Part shown: positions 44,662 through 53,452 of the stretch, one piece after another
How the letters are laid out: every line of letters starts with the position of its first letter
Numbering within the stretch: the stretch's first letter is position 1
Assembly: GCA_018646675.1 (NCBI GenBank)
Contig: JABGUH010000034.1
Location: 1-64,000, forward strand
From: Bdellovibrionales bacterium
Lineage (GTDB): Bacteria; Bdellovibrionota; Bacteriovoracia; Bacteriovoracales; Bacteriovoracaceae
Direction of reading: 5' to 3'
DNA: 64,000 nt
The notes under the pieces: generated by a model
Database searches by the model: none
The model's input: the letters and a program-made list of their open reading frames with translations, nothing else
Told to the model about the DNA's origin: nothing
Translations under genes and position numbers: made by a program

Positions 44662-47600
44662 TTATAGCTCACTGGCCGGTAGCTGATAGTGCTGAGTGAT
44701 TGGAATTGGCATCTGAGCAGATGTACAGTTTGGCGCACCGCCTTGAATATAGAAGCCACTAGCTCCACTAACTGTATAGTCATCCCAATCATCTACCTGA
44801 CTATAGTTTAAAGGAGTAGTTACATCAATCCGTGAGGTACCGTTAACATCCGGCAGAGAGTCGATGTTGCTGATTGGATTAAAGTTTCGATCCCACTCTC
44901 TCACCTGGACCCTAATTCTAGCTTTTACGTCGTAAGCTGCATCCAGACAGAGCAGAGTGTAGTAGGGATTAGGATTGACTGATAGTGAGCTACTGATTTT
45001 TCGGAACGGGTTGGTTGGGTCCGCTATCGGATTATCATAAGTTCCACCGCCAGTGGTATCAACTGCATATCCTTCCCAACCACCAGTGATCGAGATTACA
45101 CCACCTAAATTATCCGCGACCACTTCGCCGCTAATTGAGCTACCTGAAATATAGCTATAGGTATCATTGTCGATACATTGAGAGGCATTAGTGTAGTTTG
45201 CCAGATAGAGATTGGTGACATACCCCTTACTCTGAGGAGAGGCAAACGTCCACTCCTGGGTTGTTCCCTCATCCGCTTGGTAGATAACTCCCAGATCTGG
45301 TCGGTTGCTATCTGCAGCAAAAGTTGTTGCCGGCCCATTAATACAGCTAATGGCTGCTCCAGCACAATCATTATCCACTACCGGAACCACCTCAGTGCTA
45401 CAGGAAAACTTCCCCGGTGTATTGGTTGGATCACCTTCTGCACAGGTAATAGTGACCGTGCGATATCCACCAGTATCACAGTTTGGTCCCCCTCCAGCAC
45501 TATAATCTCCAATACAACTTGGATTGGAGATGACAGCAGGACACTTGACGGCATTAGTCTGATCAGCCGCGGGAGTCGTATTAAATGGCCCGGTAAAAGC
45601 GGTTGTCGCTAGGTCAGATGCAATATTTTGACCATCAATACAGACATGACCGGCAGATGGACAATTGGTTGCGATACCTGATGTTGGAAATCTAGTAATA
45701 TAATCATCCGCTGCACTATCACCATCGGTAGTACATCCACTGGTTGCATTATTAGTCCCCGTGTAGGTAACTTCATAGTAGGTCTGGTTGCTTGCCTTAT
45801 ACTCATACTGGTTAAAGTAGAATGGAACAAAACGAACAAAGTTACACATCGCTGCTCCAGCAGTCATCTCTAACTTCAGCCCACTTTCAAATAGATCCAA
45901 CTCTCCTGCTTCTAGGCGACATAAAATATCATTGCCCGAGTCACTATTAATCTGCTCTCTCGTTAACATACATGCCGCACTCTCCATGCTCTGCCCCTCT
46001 CGGTGTAAAATATAGGAGTCAGCACTAGGGGTAATATTGGCCAGAGAAAGAATATCTCTAACCTGTAAGGAAAATCTGAACTGAACAGCTGAGATGGCAT
46101 TTTCAGCGGTAATAATATAGTCGGTTCTATCTTGTGGAGTTGTTGGAGCGCCACTGATAATTCCAGTAGTGCTATCCATCGTCAAACCCTCAGGCAGTGT
46201 TGTATCAGTTGAATAGACCAGATCTTCACCGGTAGAGAGAGTCGGTGTCAGCACCACATCAAATGAACGATTTAGGACAAATGAACGATCTGTCGCCACC
46301 CCATTTGTGTCGATAGTGTCTACCGCAGCGACATAAGGATTTGCATCATCAAGCCCTTCTGCCCCACTTCCAATAAATAATTTATCTCCCCCATAGCTGG
46401 ATATATATAGATACTGATTGGTTAAATCGCGAGAGTCAATAATTGCGGTAGCGGCACCTAATGATCCAATAACATCCTCTCCGTCAGTAAAGTTAGCTGC
46501 CGCACCAGCAACAGTCAGACGCAACTGGGTGGCGGAGATAGTTGTGATAGTAGTTGAGCTAGATAGATCATCCTCTGTTATCGTATCCCCCTGTATAAAC
46601 AGACCACTGGTGACACGAACAAACAGGGTACCAGAAGCAGTCCCACTAGTCAGAGAGACAACCCCAATCCCTGCACTACCAGTGGAAGTAATCGTGTCTC
46701 CAACATCAAAATTAGTAGTGCTGGCAACAACAAATTTGGCACTTGAGTAGACAGGATCACTGCTGCCAATTCGTCCCTTACTACTAACATATGGGATGAT
46801 GCGATCAAGATCATAGTCCGCTAAAAATTCTCCACTTTGATGAGATACCAAAAGCTGAGTAGAGGTAATTGCCTCCCGTACCCTTCCCGTTCCCTTCGAC
46901 TCACCCTCGTAATAACCACTGATTTTTGAGCCGGAAAAAAAACTGGAACTAACACTACTATCAGTGGTAATAATCATCTCTCGGGTATATGAAAATCCAG
47001 TCGGAGCTGAAATAACACTTAGTGATAGGTTAGAGAGAATATCTCCCAGTTTATTGCTGGCATAGATAGTTAGTGTCGTCGGCGCCAGAGAGCCTATCTG
47101 GGTTGGGTCGATAGTCAAAGTACCAGTTGTAGAGCTTAAGCTAACACCTGTCGGTAGTGGCAGAGATGTATAAGATAGTGTTCCACTTGCATGAGCGGTA
47201 CTTTCCGGATTAACAACCAAATCTGAGGTAAGAGTTTGAGAGATAATAGCATCTGCATCAAAAACATTTTGCACTGCTGAGATCGATGCTTTAGCAACGA
47301 CAAAACCTTGTGCATCGTTAGAAATACCCTCTTCTACATCAAAGTTACCACCACTACGAGTTATAAAGATCCGATTACCCGCAGTGTCTACATACTCTAC
47401 GGTTGCGGCATCACCATCATCCGTCGTCTTTGCGGTAGAAATTGAGTCCCCCACCAAAATGTCAGAGATGGTAAAGCTACCAACAAATCCAGTTAGAGTC
47501 AGAATCAATCTGGTGCTCTGACTGTAGCCTAGAGTCTTGAGCTCGGGGTAACTACCGAAAGTTAAATTTGAAAAAGTCTCACTTCCACCGCCACCTCCAG

Positions 47601-48033
47601 CAGTAGCGGGAATAGTCGCAATCACACTAAAGGTGCACGGAGCCATTCCTGCACTTGGTGTTCCATAGAATCCACCAGTACTAGTGTTAAAATATACATC
47701 GATCAGCTTAAGACTATCCTGACAACTCACCGGTGAGATGGCGAAACTAGTTGGAGCGCGACTAGAATTAACAATTGTCGGCCGTAGTTCATCTTGTTCA
47801 ACTTCAGTACTAAACTGCTCAGCAACAGTGCTGCCAACCTTAAGATTATATTCGTTACTTGCGTAGTTAAATGTCGATGGAGCATCTGCTGCCTCTGGTG
47901 TCTCTGCAGCAGCCTCCACTTGTGGGGCATCCTCCTTCCATTTAGTCGCACTATCGGGCACACAGCCGATGAAAAAAAGGATAAAGGTCGCCATAAGAAG
48001 GGTAAATGTGGGGGGGCGCATTGATAGATTCAT
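44662..48033 (-). CDS. Large surface lipoprotein with Ig-like (He_PIG) repeats and Cys-rich C-terminus
   Basis: About 1123 residues from ATG 48033; the frame extends to 48156, but only this start gives a lipoprotein signal (LLMATFILFFIGC). After a short linker come putative Ig/cadherin-like modules ending in GLTMDSTTGIISGAP and GVSLSSTTGTLTIDP, the He_PIG pattern, separated by glycine/serine/threonine-rich beta sequence. The last third holds more than fifteen cysteines in disulfide-type spacing, likely an oxidised extracellular region. I infer an adhesive or structural outer-membrane lipoprotein. It is convergent with rimO and probably monocistronic. Confidence 0.8.
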   Translation of the reverse strand: MNLSMRPPTFTLLMATFILFFIGCVPDSATKWKEDAPQVEAAAETPEAADAPSTFNYASNEYNLKVGSTVAEQFSTEVEQDELRPTIVNSSRAPTSFAISPVSCQDSLKLIDVYFNTSTGGFYGTPSAGMAPCTFSVIATIPATAGGGGGSETFSNLTFGSYPELKTLGYSQSTRLILTLTGFVGSFTISDILVGDSISTAKTTDDGDAATVEYVDTAGNRIFITRSGGNFDVEEGISNDAQGFVVAKASISAVQNVFDADAIISQTLTSDLVVNPESTAHASGTLSYTSLPLPTGVSLSSTTGTLTIDPTQIGSLAPTTLTIYASNKLGDILSNLSLSVISAPTGFSYTREMIITTDSSVSSSFFSGSKISGYYEGESKGTGRVREAITSTQLLVSHQSGEFLADYDLDRIIPYVSSKGRIGSSDPVYSSAKFVVASTTNFDVGDTITSTGSAGIGVVSLTSGTASGTLFVRVTSGLFIQGDTITEDDLSSSTTITTISATQLRLTVAGAAANFTDGEDVIGSLGAATAIIDSRDLTNQYLYISSYGGDKLFIGSGAEGLDDANPYVAAVDTIDTNGVATDRSFVLNRSFDVVLTPTLSTGEDLVYSTDTTLPEGLTMDSTTGIISGAPTTPQDRTDYIITAENAISAVQFRFSLQVRDILSLANITPSADSYILHREGQSMESAACMLTREQINSDSGNDILCRLEAGELDLFESGLKLEMTAGAAMCNFVRFVPFYFNQYEYKASNQTYYEVTYTGTNNATSGCTTDGDSAADDYITRFPTSGIATNCPSAGHVCIDGQNIASDLATTAFTGPFNTTPAADQTNAVKCPAVISNPSCIGDYSAGGGPNCDTGGYRTVTITCAEGDPTNTPGKFSCSTEVVPVVDNDCAGAAISCINGPATTFAADSNRPDLGVIYQADEGTTQEWTFASPQSKGYVTNLYLANYTNASQCIDNDTYSYISGSSISGEVVADNLGGVISITGGWEGYAVDTTGGGTYDNPIADPTNPFRKISSSLSVNPNPYYTLLCLDAAYDVKARIRVQVREWDRNFNPISNIDSLPDVNGTSRIDVTTPLNYSQVDDWDDYTVSGASGFYIQGGAPNCTSAQMPIPITQHYQLPASEL

Positions 48034-48064
48034 AGAACTATTATCGGTCACAGTTGAAAAAACA

Positions 48065-48199
48065 TTGAACAAGATTTTAAAAATACCACATTTTAATCGT
48101 TTAGCAGCTTTATGCAGCAAGCGAAACTGGCGCCAATTGCCAACAATTCGTTGCAAAGATTGCAGCTATTTAGCTGAAAAACCCTGTAAATACTGCTAA
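48065..48199 (+). CDS. Possible zinc-ribbon microprotein upstream of the sigma-54 regulator
   Basis: A 44-codon frame from TTG 48065 ends in a CX2CX7CX2C pattern (CKDCSYLAEKPCKYC) immediately before the stop. The four cysteines look like a zinc knuckle, and the preceding stretch is basic (FNRLAALCSKRNWRQL). It lies between a divergent lipoprotein gene and the sigma-54 response regulator, on the regulator's strand. There is no ribosome-binding site at the TTG, and the frame is open further upstream, so coding status is uncertain. Confidence 0.3.
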   Translation: MNKILKIPHFNRLAALCSKRNWRQLPTIRCKDCSYLAEKPCKYC

Positions 48200-48282
48200 G
48201 TGGCCAGCAAAACTACCATTTGACTGCTATCTCTAAATAATTACTAAATAGGTAACAATTGATTTATAGATATCGAGATAAA

Positions 48283-49644
48283 ATGAGTAGTAGAGCTAAT
48301 TATTCAACCAATCCTCTGAAATTTTTAGTTATAGAGGATGACTATTTAACTCGCCAAGGAGTCTGCGCTCTCTTACAGGAGTACGGGAGCGTGAGTGAGG
48401 CTTCCAAGGTAGAGCAAGCAGCCACCCTGATTAAGAGAGAGAGATTTGATATTATCCTAATTGATCTAGGACTTAACTCTGAACTTGAAGGGTTGCAACT
48501 GATTGAGCCTGCACTTCAAGCTGGCAGCTACCCTGTCGTCGTTACCGGCCAGGAGAGTGAACAAGTGATTAAACAATCTTATCACCTCGGATGTAGTGAC
48601 TATCTGGTCAAACCATTTAAGCGCGCGACTTTGAATCGAGTTATCACCAGCTATCGTCAGAGCAAACATCACCACTCTTTTTTCCAGCAACTAAAAGATC
48701 ATTTTGTCACTAAAGATCAACAGCTAATCACTCAACTGGAAGAGCTGGCATCAGCCTCAAGCAACAGTGATCCCATATTTTTAGGCGGCGAGAGCGGCAC
48801 AGGTAAAAGTATGGTAGCAAAACTGATCCATCAGATTGGCCATGACTCGATGGATACTTTTGTTCATCTAAATTGTGCAGAAATTCCAACTGAACTTTTA
48901 GAGTCCGAACTGTTTGGCCATAAAAAAGGAGCATTCTCTGGAGCGACGGCCAACAAACCGGGAAAGGTGGAGCTGGCCCATAATGGAACACTCTTTCTGG
49001 ATGAAATTGCCACCCTTTCCCTAGCGATGCAGGCAAAATTGTTGGTTGTACTTGAGGAGAAGAGATTCACTCCGGTAGGATCAATTACCCCTCAATACTC
49101 CAACTTCCGTCTGATAAGTGCTACCTGCCAGAATCTAAATCAGTTAGTCGCTGCGGGTGAATTTAGAGAGGACCTTTTCTATCGCCTAGATGGATTATCT
49201 GTAACGATTCCCCCACTAAGAGAACGGCCAGATGACATTCCCTTATTAATTAAGCATCTACTGCGCCAAGGGGATCGTCGTGTCGTAATAACTCAACCAG
49301 CGATGTGCGCACTGACAACATATCACTGGCCGGGAAATGTGCGTGAATTGGCACGAGTAATTGAACTTCTACGCCGAATACCGAGTGGTATCATTACACC
49401 CAATCATCTTCCGGCAAAAGTTCTAAACACTCCCCCCTTAACTAGTGAGATCGACTTGGAGCTGACCGGCCCACAAAAATCCATAATCAAGGAGCATGGC
49501 CTTAAGGCACTGATGACAAAAATAGAGCATGATGTGACCAAACAGTACTATCAGAATAATATGGAGCGAGTACGTCAAACGCTAAAAGATTTACAAATTT
49601 CCAACAGCACTTTCTACCGTATTCTGGGACAACACCATGGTTAG
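48283..49644 (+). CDS. Sigma-54-dependent response regulator (NtrC type)
   Basis: About 453 residues from ATG 48283; the frame stays open to 48259. Receiver domain: acidic pair D19-D20, phospho-acceptor D61 in IILIDLG and the K in SDYLVKPF. AAA+ domain: Walker A GESGTGKS near residue 169, GAFSGA (the sigma-54-contacting GAFTGA motif with Ser for Thr) near 217, Walker B NGTLFLDEI, and RLDGLSVTIPPLRERP. C-terminal Fis-type HTH ends the protein. It activates RpoN promoters when phosphorylated. Its kinase is not in the window, except possibly the mini protein encoded next. Confidence 0.92.
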   Translation: MSSRANYSTNPLKFLVIEDDYLTRQGVCALLQEYGSVSEASKVEQAATLIKRERFDIILIDLGLNSELEGLQLIEPALQAGSYPVVVTGQESEQVIKQSYHLGCSDYLVKPFKRATLNRVITSYRQSKHHHSFFQQLKDHFVTKDQQLITQLEELASASSNSDPIFLGGESGTGKSMVAKLIHQIGHDSMDTFVHLNCAEIPTELLESELFGHKKGAFSGATANKPGKVELAHNGTLFLDEIATLSLAMQAKLLVVLEEKRFTPVGSITPQYSNFRLISATCQNLNQLVAAGEFREDLFYRLDGLSVTIPPLRERPDDIPLLIKHLLRQGDRRVVITQPAMCALTTYHWPGNVRELARVIELLRRIPSGIITPNHLPAKVLNTPPLTSEIDLELTGPQKSIIKEHGLKALMTKIEHDVTKQYYQNNMERVRQTLKDLQISNSTFYRILGQHHG

Positions 49645-49828
49645 CGATAAACACTTACAGCATATTCATGATATTAACTCTACGCTTTTCTCACTACAGA
49701 CGGCCCTACCTTTACTAGAAGACCCACAGGGGATAAATAAGCAAGGACAACAATTAATTCTGGCCCTATCAATGGAAAAACTTGATAAGTTGGCCGATAG
49801 TTGGCACAGTCTTAAGAGTGAGTTATAA
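49637..49828 (+). CDS. Mini protein resembling an isolated histidine-kinase DHp helix pair
   Basis: 63 residues, starting with an 8-base overlap on the response-regulator gene, so it is probably translationally coupled to it. It is all-helical by composition. HDINSTLFSLQTALPLLE (His11) resembles the phospho-acceptor helix of HisKA domains (H-E/D-x-N), followed by a second helix LILALSMEKLDKLADSW. No ATP-binding domain is present. It could be a phosphotransfer or decoy partner of the response regulator. This is an inference from local pattern and context only. Confidence 0.6.
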   Translation: MVSDKHLQHIHDINSTLFSLQTALPLLEDPQGINKQGQQLILALSMEKLDKLADSWHSLKSEL

Positions 49829-49867
49829 ATTTGTTCCAACCTGTAACGTTACCAATGAGGAGGTAGT

Positions 49868-50704
49868 TTGCCTTTAGTCTACAGAATATTTATTGCACTA
49901 CTATTCGTTGGCTTGGGATGGGGAATTTCCCAAGGAATTATCAAAATTGATTTAGGGCGCTATCAACAACAGATAGTTCAATTAAAGGAGATGGTTCTAA
50001 ATAAACTCTTTTCAGATGAGCACAAGCTTGTGCTTCCAGCCATCCCCAAAGTTAAACATAACGCAAAGTCTACTGCCGGCTTTACTGCGGCAAAAGTTGT
50101 TAAGCTTCAAGCAAAAGCCTCCCCGATACTTCAAGACAAAGATAGACAACAGCAGATGCGCCAAGATAATTTTCACTTTGTTAATGAGCTATATCAATCT
50201 GTAATGGAGAATGAACCCACAGGATCAGAGCTAAGTCAGTGGATGAATGTTTTAGATCAAGGTGGGTCCCGAGAGGGGGTCTATCGAGCGTTGGTACTTA
50301 GCAATAAATATGCCGGACTGGAAAATTTTGACCGTACCTCCAGTGATCAAACTATTCAATTCACCCGTGATTTTATGGGAACCTACCTTGATCAACAGGT
50401 TGAGAGTGAGCAGTTGGAAAAAGTTAACTCCTACTCAATCAAACGAATTGTAGTTGAGCAGTCGCTTGAGCTGATCGACACCTTCAACGCCAATAATCCA
50501 AAGGGAGATCAACTACCGCGCTGGTATGCAATTATCTCTACCGAATTGGCTTCTAACTATCCCAATCTTTGGAAGCGAAAATTAAGAGGGACCACAAATC
50601 CCCAGATCCACCTTCAGTGGGCAAAGAGTGTTCCTGAGCAGGAGCTTAAATCTGAGTTGATTATTAAGCTTCATCGTCTGTTTAACCATCTTGATGGTAA
50701 ATAG
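49868..50704 (+). CDS. Exported or membrane-anchored protein with DUF4214-like segments
   Basis: 278 residues from TTG 49868, preceded by a strong ribosome-binding site (GAGGAGGTAG). A basic N-terminus and one hydrophobic segment (IFIALLFVGLGWGISQGII) act as signal or anchor. The mature part holds FVNELYQSVMENEPTGSELSQWMNVLDQGGSREGVYRALVLSN, which resembles DUF4214 repeats (LY..vL.R.pD..G...W...l..G.sr). Function unknown. It follows the two signalling genes in the same direction with a 39-base gap, so it may be a target or partner of that regulator. Confidence 0.65.
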   Translation: MPLVYRIFIALLFVGLGWGISQGIIKIDLGRYQQQIVQLKEMVLNKLFSDEHKLVLPAIPKVKHNAKSTAGFTAAKVVKLQAKASPILQDKDRQQQMRQDNFHFVNELYQSVMENEPTGSELSQWMNVLDQGGSREGVYRALVLSNKYAGLENFDRTSSDQTIQFTRDFMGTYLDQQVESEQLEKVNSYSIKRIVVEQSLELIDTFNANNPKGDQLPRWYAIISTELASNYPNLWKRKLRGTTNPQIHLQWAKSVPEQELKSELIIKLHRLFNHLDGK

Positions 50705-50719
50705 AAAAAATAGTTTCGT

Positions 50720-51700
50720 CTAATTCCAAAAAGGATTTTTACTTTCAGTAAGTGCAGCTAACAGACGCTCCACTCCCAAAGCAACTCCGGCACTGGGGGG
50801 AAATCCCCGCTTAAGTGCTGAGTAGAGGACAGTTGGAGGAGGGAGCTTGATGCCATAAAGGCTCTCCTTTTGCTCACTCTGCAACAAAAATCGCTGCTGC
50901 TGCGTTTCTATCTCCCGCAACTCGTTAAAGCAATTACAGATCTCAACTCCAAAAAGATAGAGTTCAAAACGTTGGCACACTCTTGGATCACTCTCTTTGA
51001 TGGTGGAGAGGGCGCTTAAGTGGTATGGATACTCATCTAAAATAAGCATGGGATATCTCTGAGTGATATATGGCTCAAGATGGTTTAAAAAAAGTAAAAA
51101 GAAGTAATCATCCCACTGTAAATCATTGCCTTCTCCAGGAGGAAGGAGAGTTGGAAACTTAGTTCGTACCAAATCCCGAATCGCCCCCAGCTCCAAATAG
51201 TCCAAAATCTCAACTCCGATCGCCTCAGAAAAAAGTTGTGCGACAGTCAGATAGTCAGGAACTAACGGTTTGGCCTCCAGCTCATCTCTTAACTTCACAC
51301 CATGCTTGATCAACTCTGAAGGTAAATAGTTAAGCAGCTCCCGACAATCCTCCATAATGGCATGATAGTCATCCCCGGAGCGATACCACTCCAACATCAA
51401 AAATTGAGAGCGATGAATCGGCGAACATAACTCATCACGAAAACAGTAGGAGATAGTAAAGATCTTCTCAAATCCACGGGAGAGAAGCTCCTTCATATGA
51501 AATTCTGGAGAGGTATGTAGATAACGCTCGTTACGCTCAATGCCATCAGGATTTAAACCCTTAGCTTCAAAAGGGTGAATATGAGGCTCCATGCCAGGAT
51601 TCTCCACCATGGGAGGGGTGATAACATCAAGAAAACCACGCTGATTAAAGAAAGAGCGAAGAGCAGCAATCAGGTGAAATTGTGCTTGTAGATCTCCCAT
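50720..51700 (-). CDS. epmA: Elongation factor P--(R)-beta-lysine ligase (EpmA/GenX)
   Basis: About 326 residues from ATG 51700, which has GGGGAG just upstream; an earlier in-frame ATG at 51760 is possible. The class II aminoacyl-tRNA synthetase core lacks the anticodon-binding domain. FLDVITPPMVENPG (motif 1), TSPEFHMKELLSRG, SYCFRDELCSPIHRSQFLMLEWYR (motif 2) and GVALGVERLLAAL (motif 3) are seen. EpmA attaches beta-lysine to a conserved Lys of EF-P. The partner epmB and efp are not in the window. Confidence 0.9.
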   Translation of the reverse strand: MGDLQAQFHLIAALRSFFNQRGFLDVITPPMVENPGMEPHIHPFEAKGLNPDGIERNERYLHTSPEFHMKELLSRGFEKIFTISYCFRDELCSPIHRSQFLMLEWYRSGDDYHAIMEDCRELLNYLPSELIKHGVKLRDELEAKPLVPDYLTVAQLFSEAIGVEILDYLELGAIRDLVRTKFPTLLPPGEGNDLQWDDYFFLLFLNHLEPYITQRYPMLILDEYPYHLSALSTIKESDPRVCQRFELYLFGVEICNCFNELREIETQQQRFLLQSEQKESLYGIKLPPPTVLYSALKRGFPPSAGVALGVERLLAALTESKNPFWN

Positions 51701-51774
51701 TCTCTCCCCTATATTAGGATGCCTTACTTTTAGATACGCAAAACTGAGTATAGATAACATAGAGAGAGGATCTT

Positions 51775-52959
51775 GTGGATAGCTTAATTACACTCATACA
51801 GGGAGCATACCAACTAGTTGGATCGACAACTAATGTCAACAGTGGGGATGTCTGGGGAGTGGCATCAATTTTACTTCTACTGGTGGCCGCCCTACCGGCC
51901 CTCATCTCCCGTCCTCCCCGGCCAGAGGTTAAACTGCCAGAAGCTACACAGGAGATCTCAACTCAACCAGAAGTGGTCGAAGCTCCCCCAGCTAAAGTTG
52001 TTGAGAGCTTTGCCTCTCGGTTAAAAAAGGGACTCTCTCGCTCCCATCAAGAGATTTGGGGTAGGATACCAGCACTGCTAGGTTCTAAACAGCTAGATCA
52101 GGAGCAGTTAGAGGAGTTAGAAGAGCTACTTTATAGTGCTGATCTAGGTCCTACGATGGTAAATGAGCTAATTTCAAAACTGGAGGAGGAGTGGAGCGGT
52201 AAAGAGATTGGAGCCTCAGAGTTTAAAAGTAGTGTCTCCCAATATCTAAGGGAGAAGATGGCCCCGATTCAACAACAGCTTTCACCAACTGACAATCAGT
52301 TCAATCCTGAACACAAGGGAGAGAAGCCCAAAGTAATTATGATTGTTGGAGTCAATGGAGCGGGGAAAACCACCACCATCGGCAAGATCGCCACCAAGCT
52401 AACGGCCCAGGGAGCATCGGTGGTGGTTGGAGCCTGCGACACCTTTCGCGCCGCAGCAGTTGATCAACTAGAGGTCTGGTGTGAGCGCAGTGGAGCAAGT
52501 ATGGTTCGGGCGAAAGAGGGGTCAAATCCCAGTGGCGTCGCCTATGGAGCACTAGAACAAGCGCAGCAGAGTGGAGCTGACTACTGCCTACTCGACACTG
52601 CGGGTCGTCTACACACTAAGGGCAACCTGATGGAGGAGCTGAATAAAAACAAAAGAGTCCTCTCTAAACTGGACCCTGATGCCCCTCACGAAGTTTGGTT
52701 GGTGTTAGATGCAATCACCGGGCAAAACGCCATGCGTCAGGCGGAGGAGTTTAATCGTACCCTAAAGCTAACCGGCCTAATTTTTACCAAGTGCGATGGA
52801 TCATCCAAAGCAGGTAGTGCCATCTCCATCGTTGACCAACTAAAAGTTCCAATTATCTACATTGGAGTTGGGGAGAGTGTGGACGATCTGGATATCTTTA
52901 ATCTTGATCACTATCTTCTTGCACTACTTGACGGTGGTACTCCTGAAAACTATCACTAA
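51775..52959 (+). CDS. ftsY: Signal-recognition-particle receptor FtsY
   Basis: 394 residues. An N-terminal hydrophobic segment at about 27-44 (VWGVASILLLLVAALPAL) anchors it, as in many deltaproteobacteria, followed by a short acidic linker and the NG domain. G1 GVNGAGKTTT, the DTFRAAAVDQLEVW block, DTAGRLHTK and TKCDGSSKAG are the GTPase motifs. It receives SRP-ribosome complexes at the membrane. The start is a GTG with AGAGG upstream. It diverges from epmA with very little space. Confidence 0.95.
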   Translation: MDSLITLIQGAYQLVGSTTNVNSGDVWGVASILLLLVAALPALISRPPRPEVKLPEATQEISTQPEVVEAPPAKVVESFASRLKKGLSRSHQEIWGRIPALLGSKQLDQEQLEELEELLYSADLGPTMVNELISKLEEEWSGKEIGASEFKSSVSQYLREKMAPIQQQLSPTDNQFNPEHKGEKPKVIMIVGVNGAGKTTTIGKIATKLTAQGASVVVGACDTFRAAAVDQLEVWCERSGASMVRAKEGSNPSGVAYGALEQAQQSGADYCLLDTAGRLHTKGNLMEELNKNKRVLSKLDPDAPHEVWLVLDAITGQNAMRQAEEFNRTLKLTGLIFTKCDGSSKAGSAISIVDQLKVPIIYIGVGESVDDLDIFNLDHYLLALLDGGTPENYH

Positions 52960-52998
52960 TGTTGACTAAAAAAAGAAAAAGGATTATCGTGACTTATA

Positions 52999-53313
52999 AT
53001 GATCGATGAGCAAAGCAATCAGGATTCTTTGAAGTTTAACATATTGGGTTATAATGTTAACTTTAAGCCGGAAAGTGGTGACATATCACCCTATCCGGAA
53101 GATGTTGTAAAAATGGTTAGGAGCGAAATAGAGGATATTCTGGATAAAAGCCCTGGATTGGACCGAGGACAGGTCGGGGTGTTGGCCGCACTAAGAGTGG
53201 CCACCAAGTCACTCAATATAGAGAGTGAGTACCGTATAAATATCGAGAAATTACAGCTTACCGCAAAAGATGCCCTTCAACTTATTGATGAGGTCTCTTT
53301 AGCGCAATCCTGA
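52999..53313 (+). CDS. zapA: Cell-division protein ZapA-like
   Basis: 104 residues: a short N-terminal beta hairpin (LKFNILGYNVNFK), then one long helix with the pattern VLAALRVATKSLNIESEYR that matches ZapA dimer coiled coils. ZapA promotes FtsZ ring bundling. Placement between ftsY and rny matches ZapA genes in related bacteria. Conservation in this family is low, so the call depends partly on context. Confidence 0.75.
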   Translation: MIDEQSNQDSLKFNILGYNVNFKPESGDISPYPEDVVKMVRSEIEDILDKSPGLDRGQVGVLAALRVATKSLNIESEYRINIEKLQLTAKDALQLIDEVSLAQS

Positions 53314-53337
53314 CCATTATACTTTAGCATTGCCGTT

Positions 53338-53379
53338 GTAGAGAAGAACCTAGTTCCATTAGGAGCACTATTTCTCTAC
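53338..53379 (+). other. Stem-loop in the rny leader
   Basis: GTAGAGAA pairs with TTCTCTAC (8 bp, perfect) across a 26-base interior that holds a smaller CCTA/TAGG hairpin. It stands 74 bases before the rny start. No T-run follows, so it is not a terminator. It could be a regulatory leader of the RNase Y mRNA. A 6S RNA was considered but cannot be supported. Confidence 0.4.
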
Positions 53380-53452
53380 CTCTGGCCACTCAAGATATCC
53401 TGATCGCCCCAGTTCATGTGAGTCATCACAACTTTTTGGGGGAGAATATTCC

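Noticed and set aside
53314-53452. 6S RNA (ssrS), which often lies beside zapA in Proteobacteria
   Set aside because: The space is too short at 139 bases, and neither the large central bubble nor the closing stem could be drawn. Only a simple stem-loop is visible.
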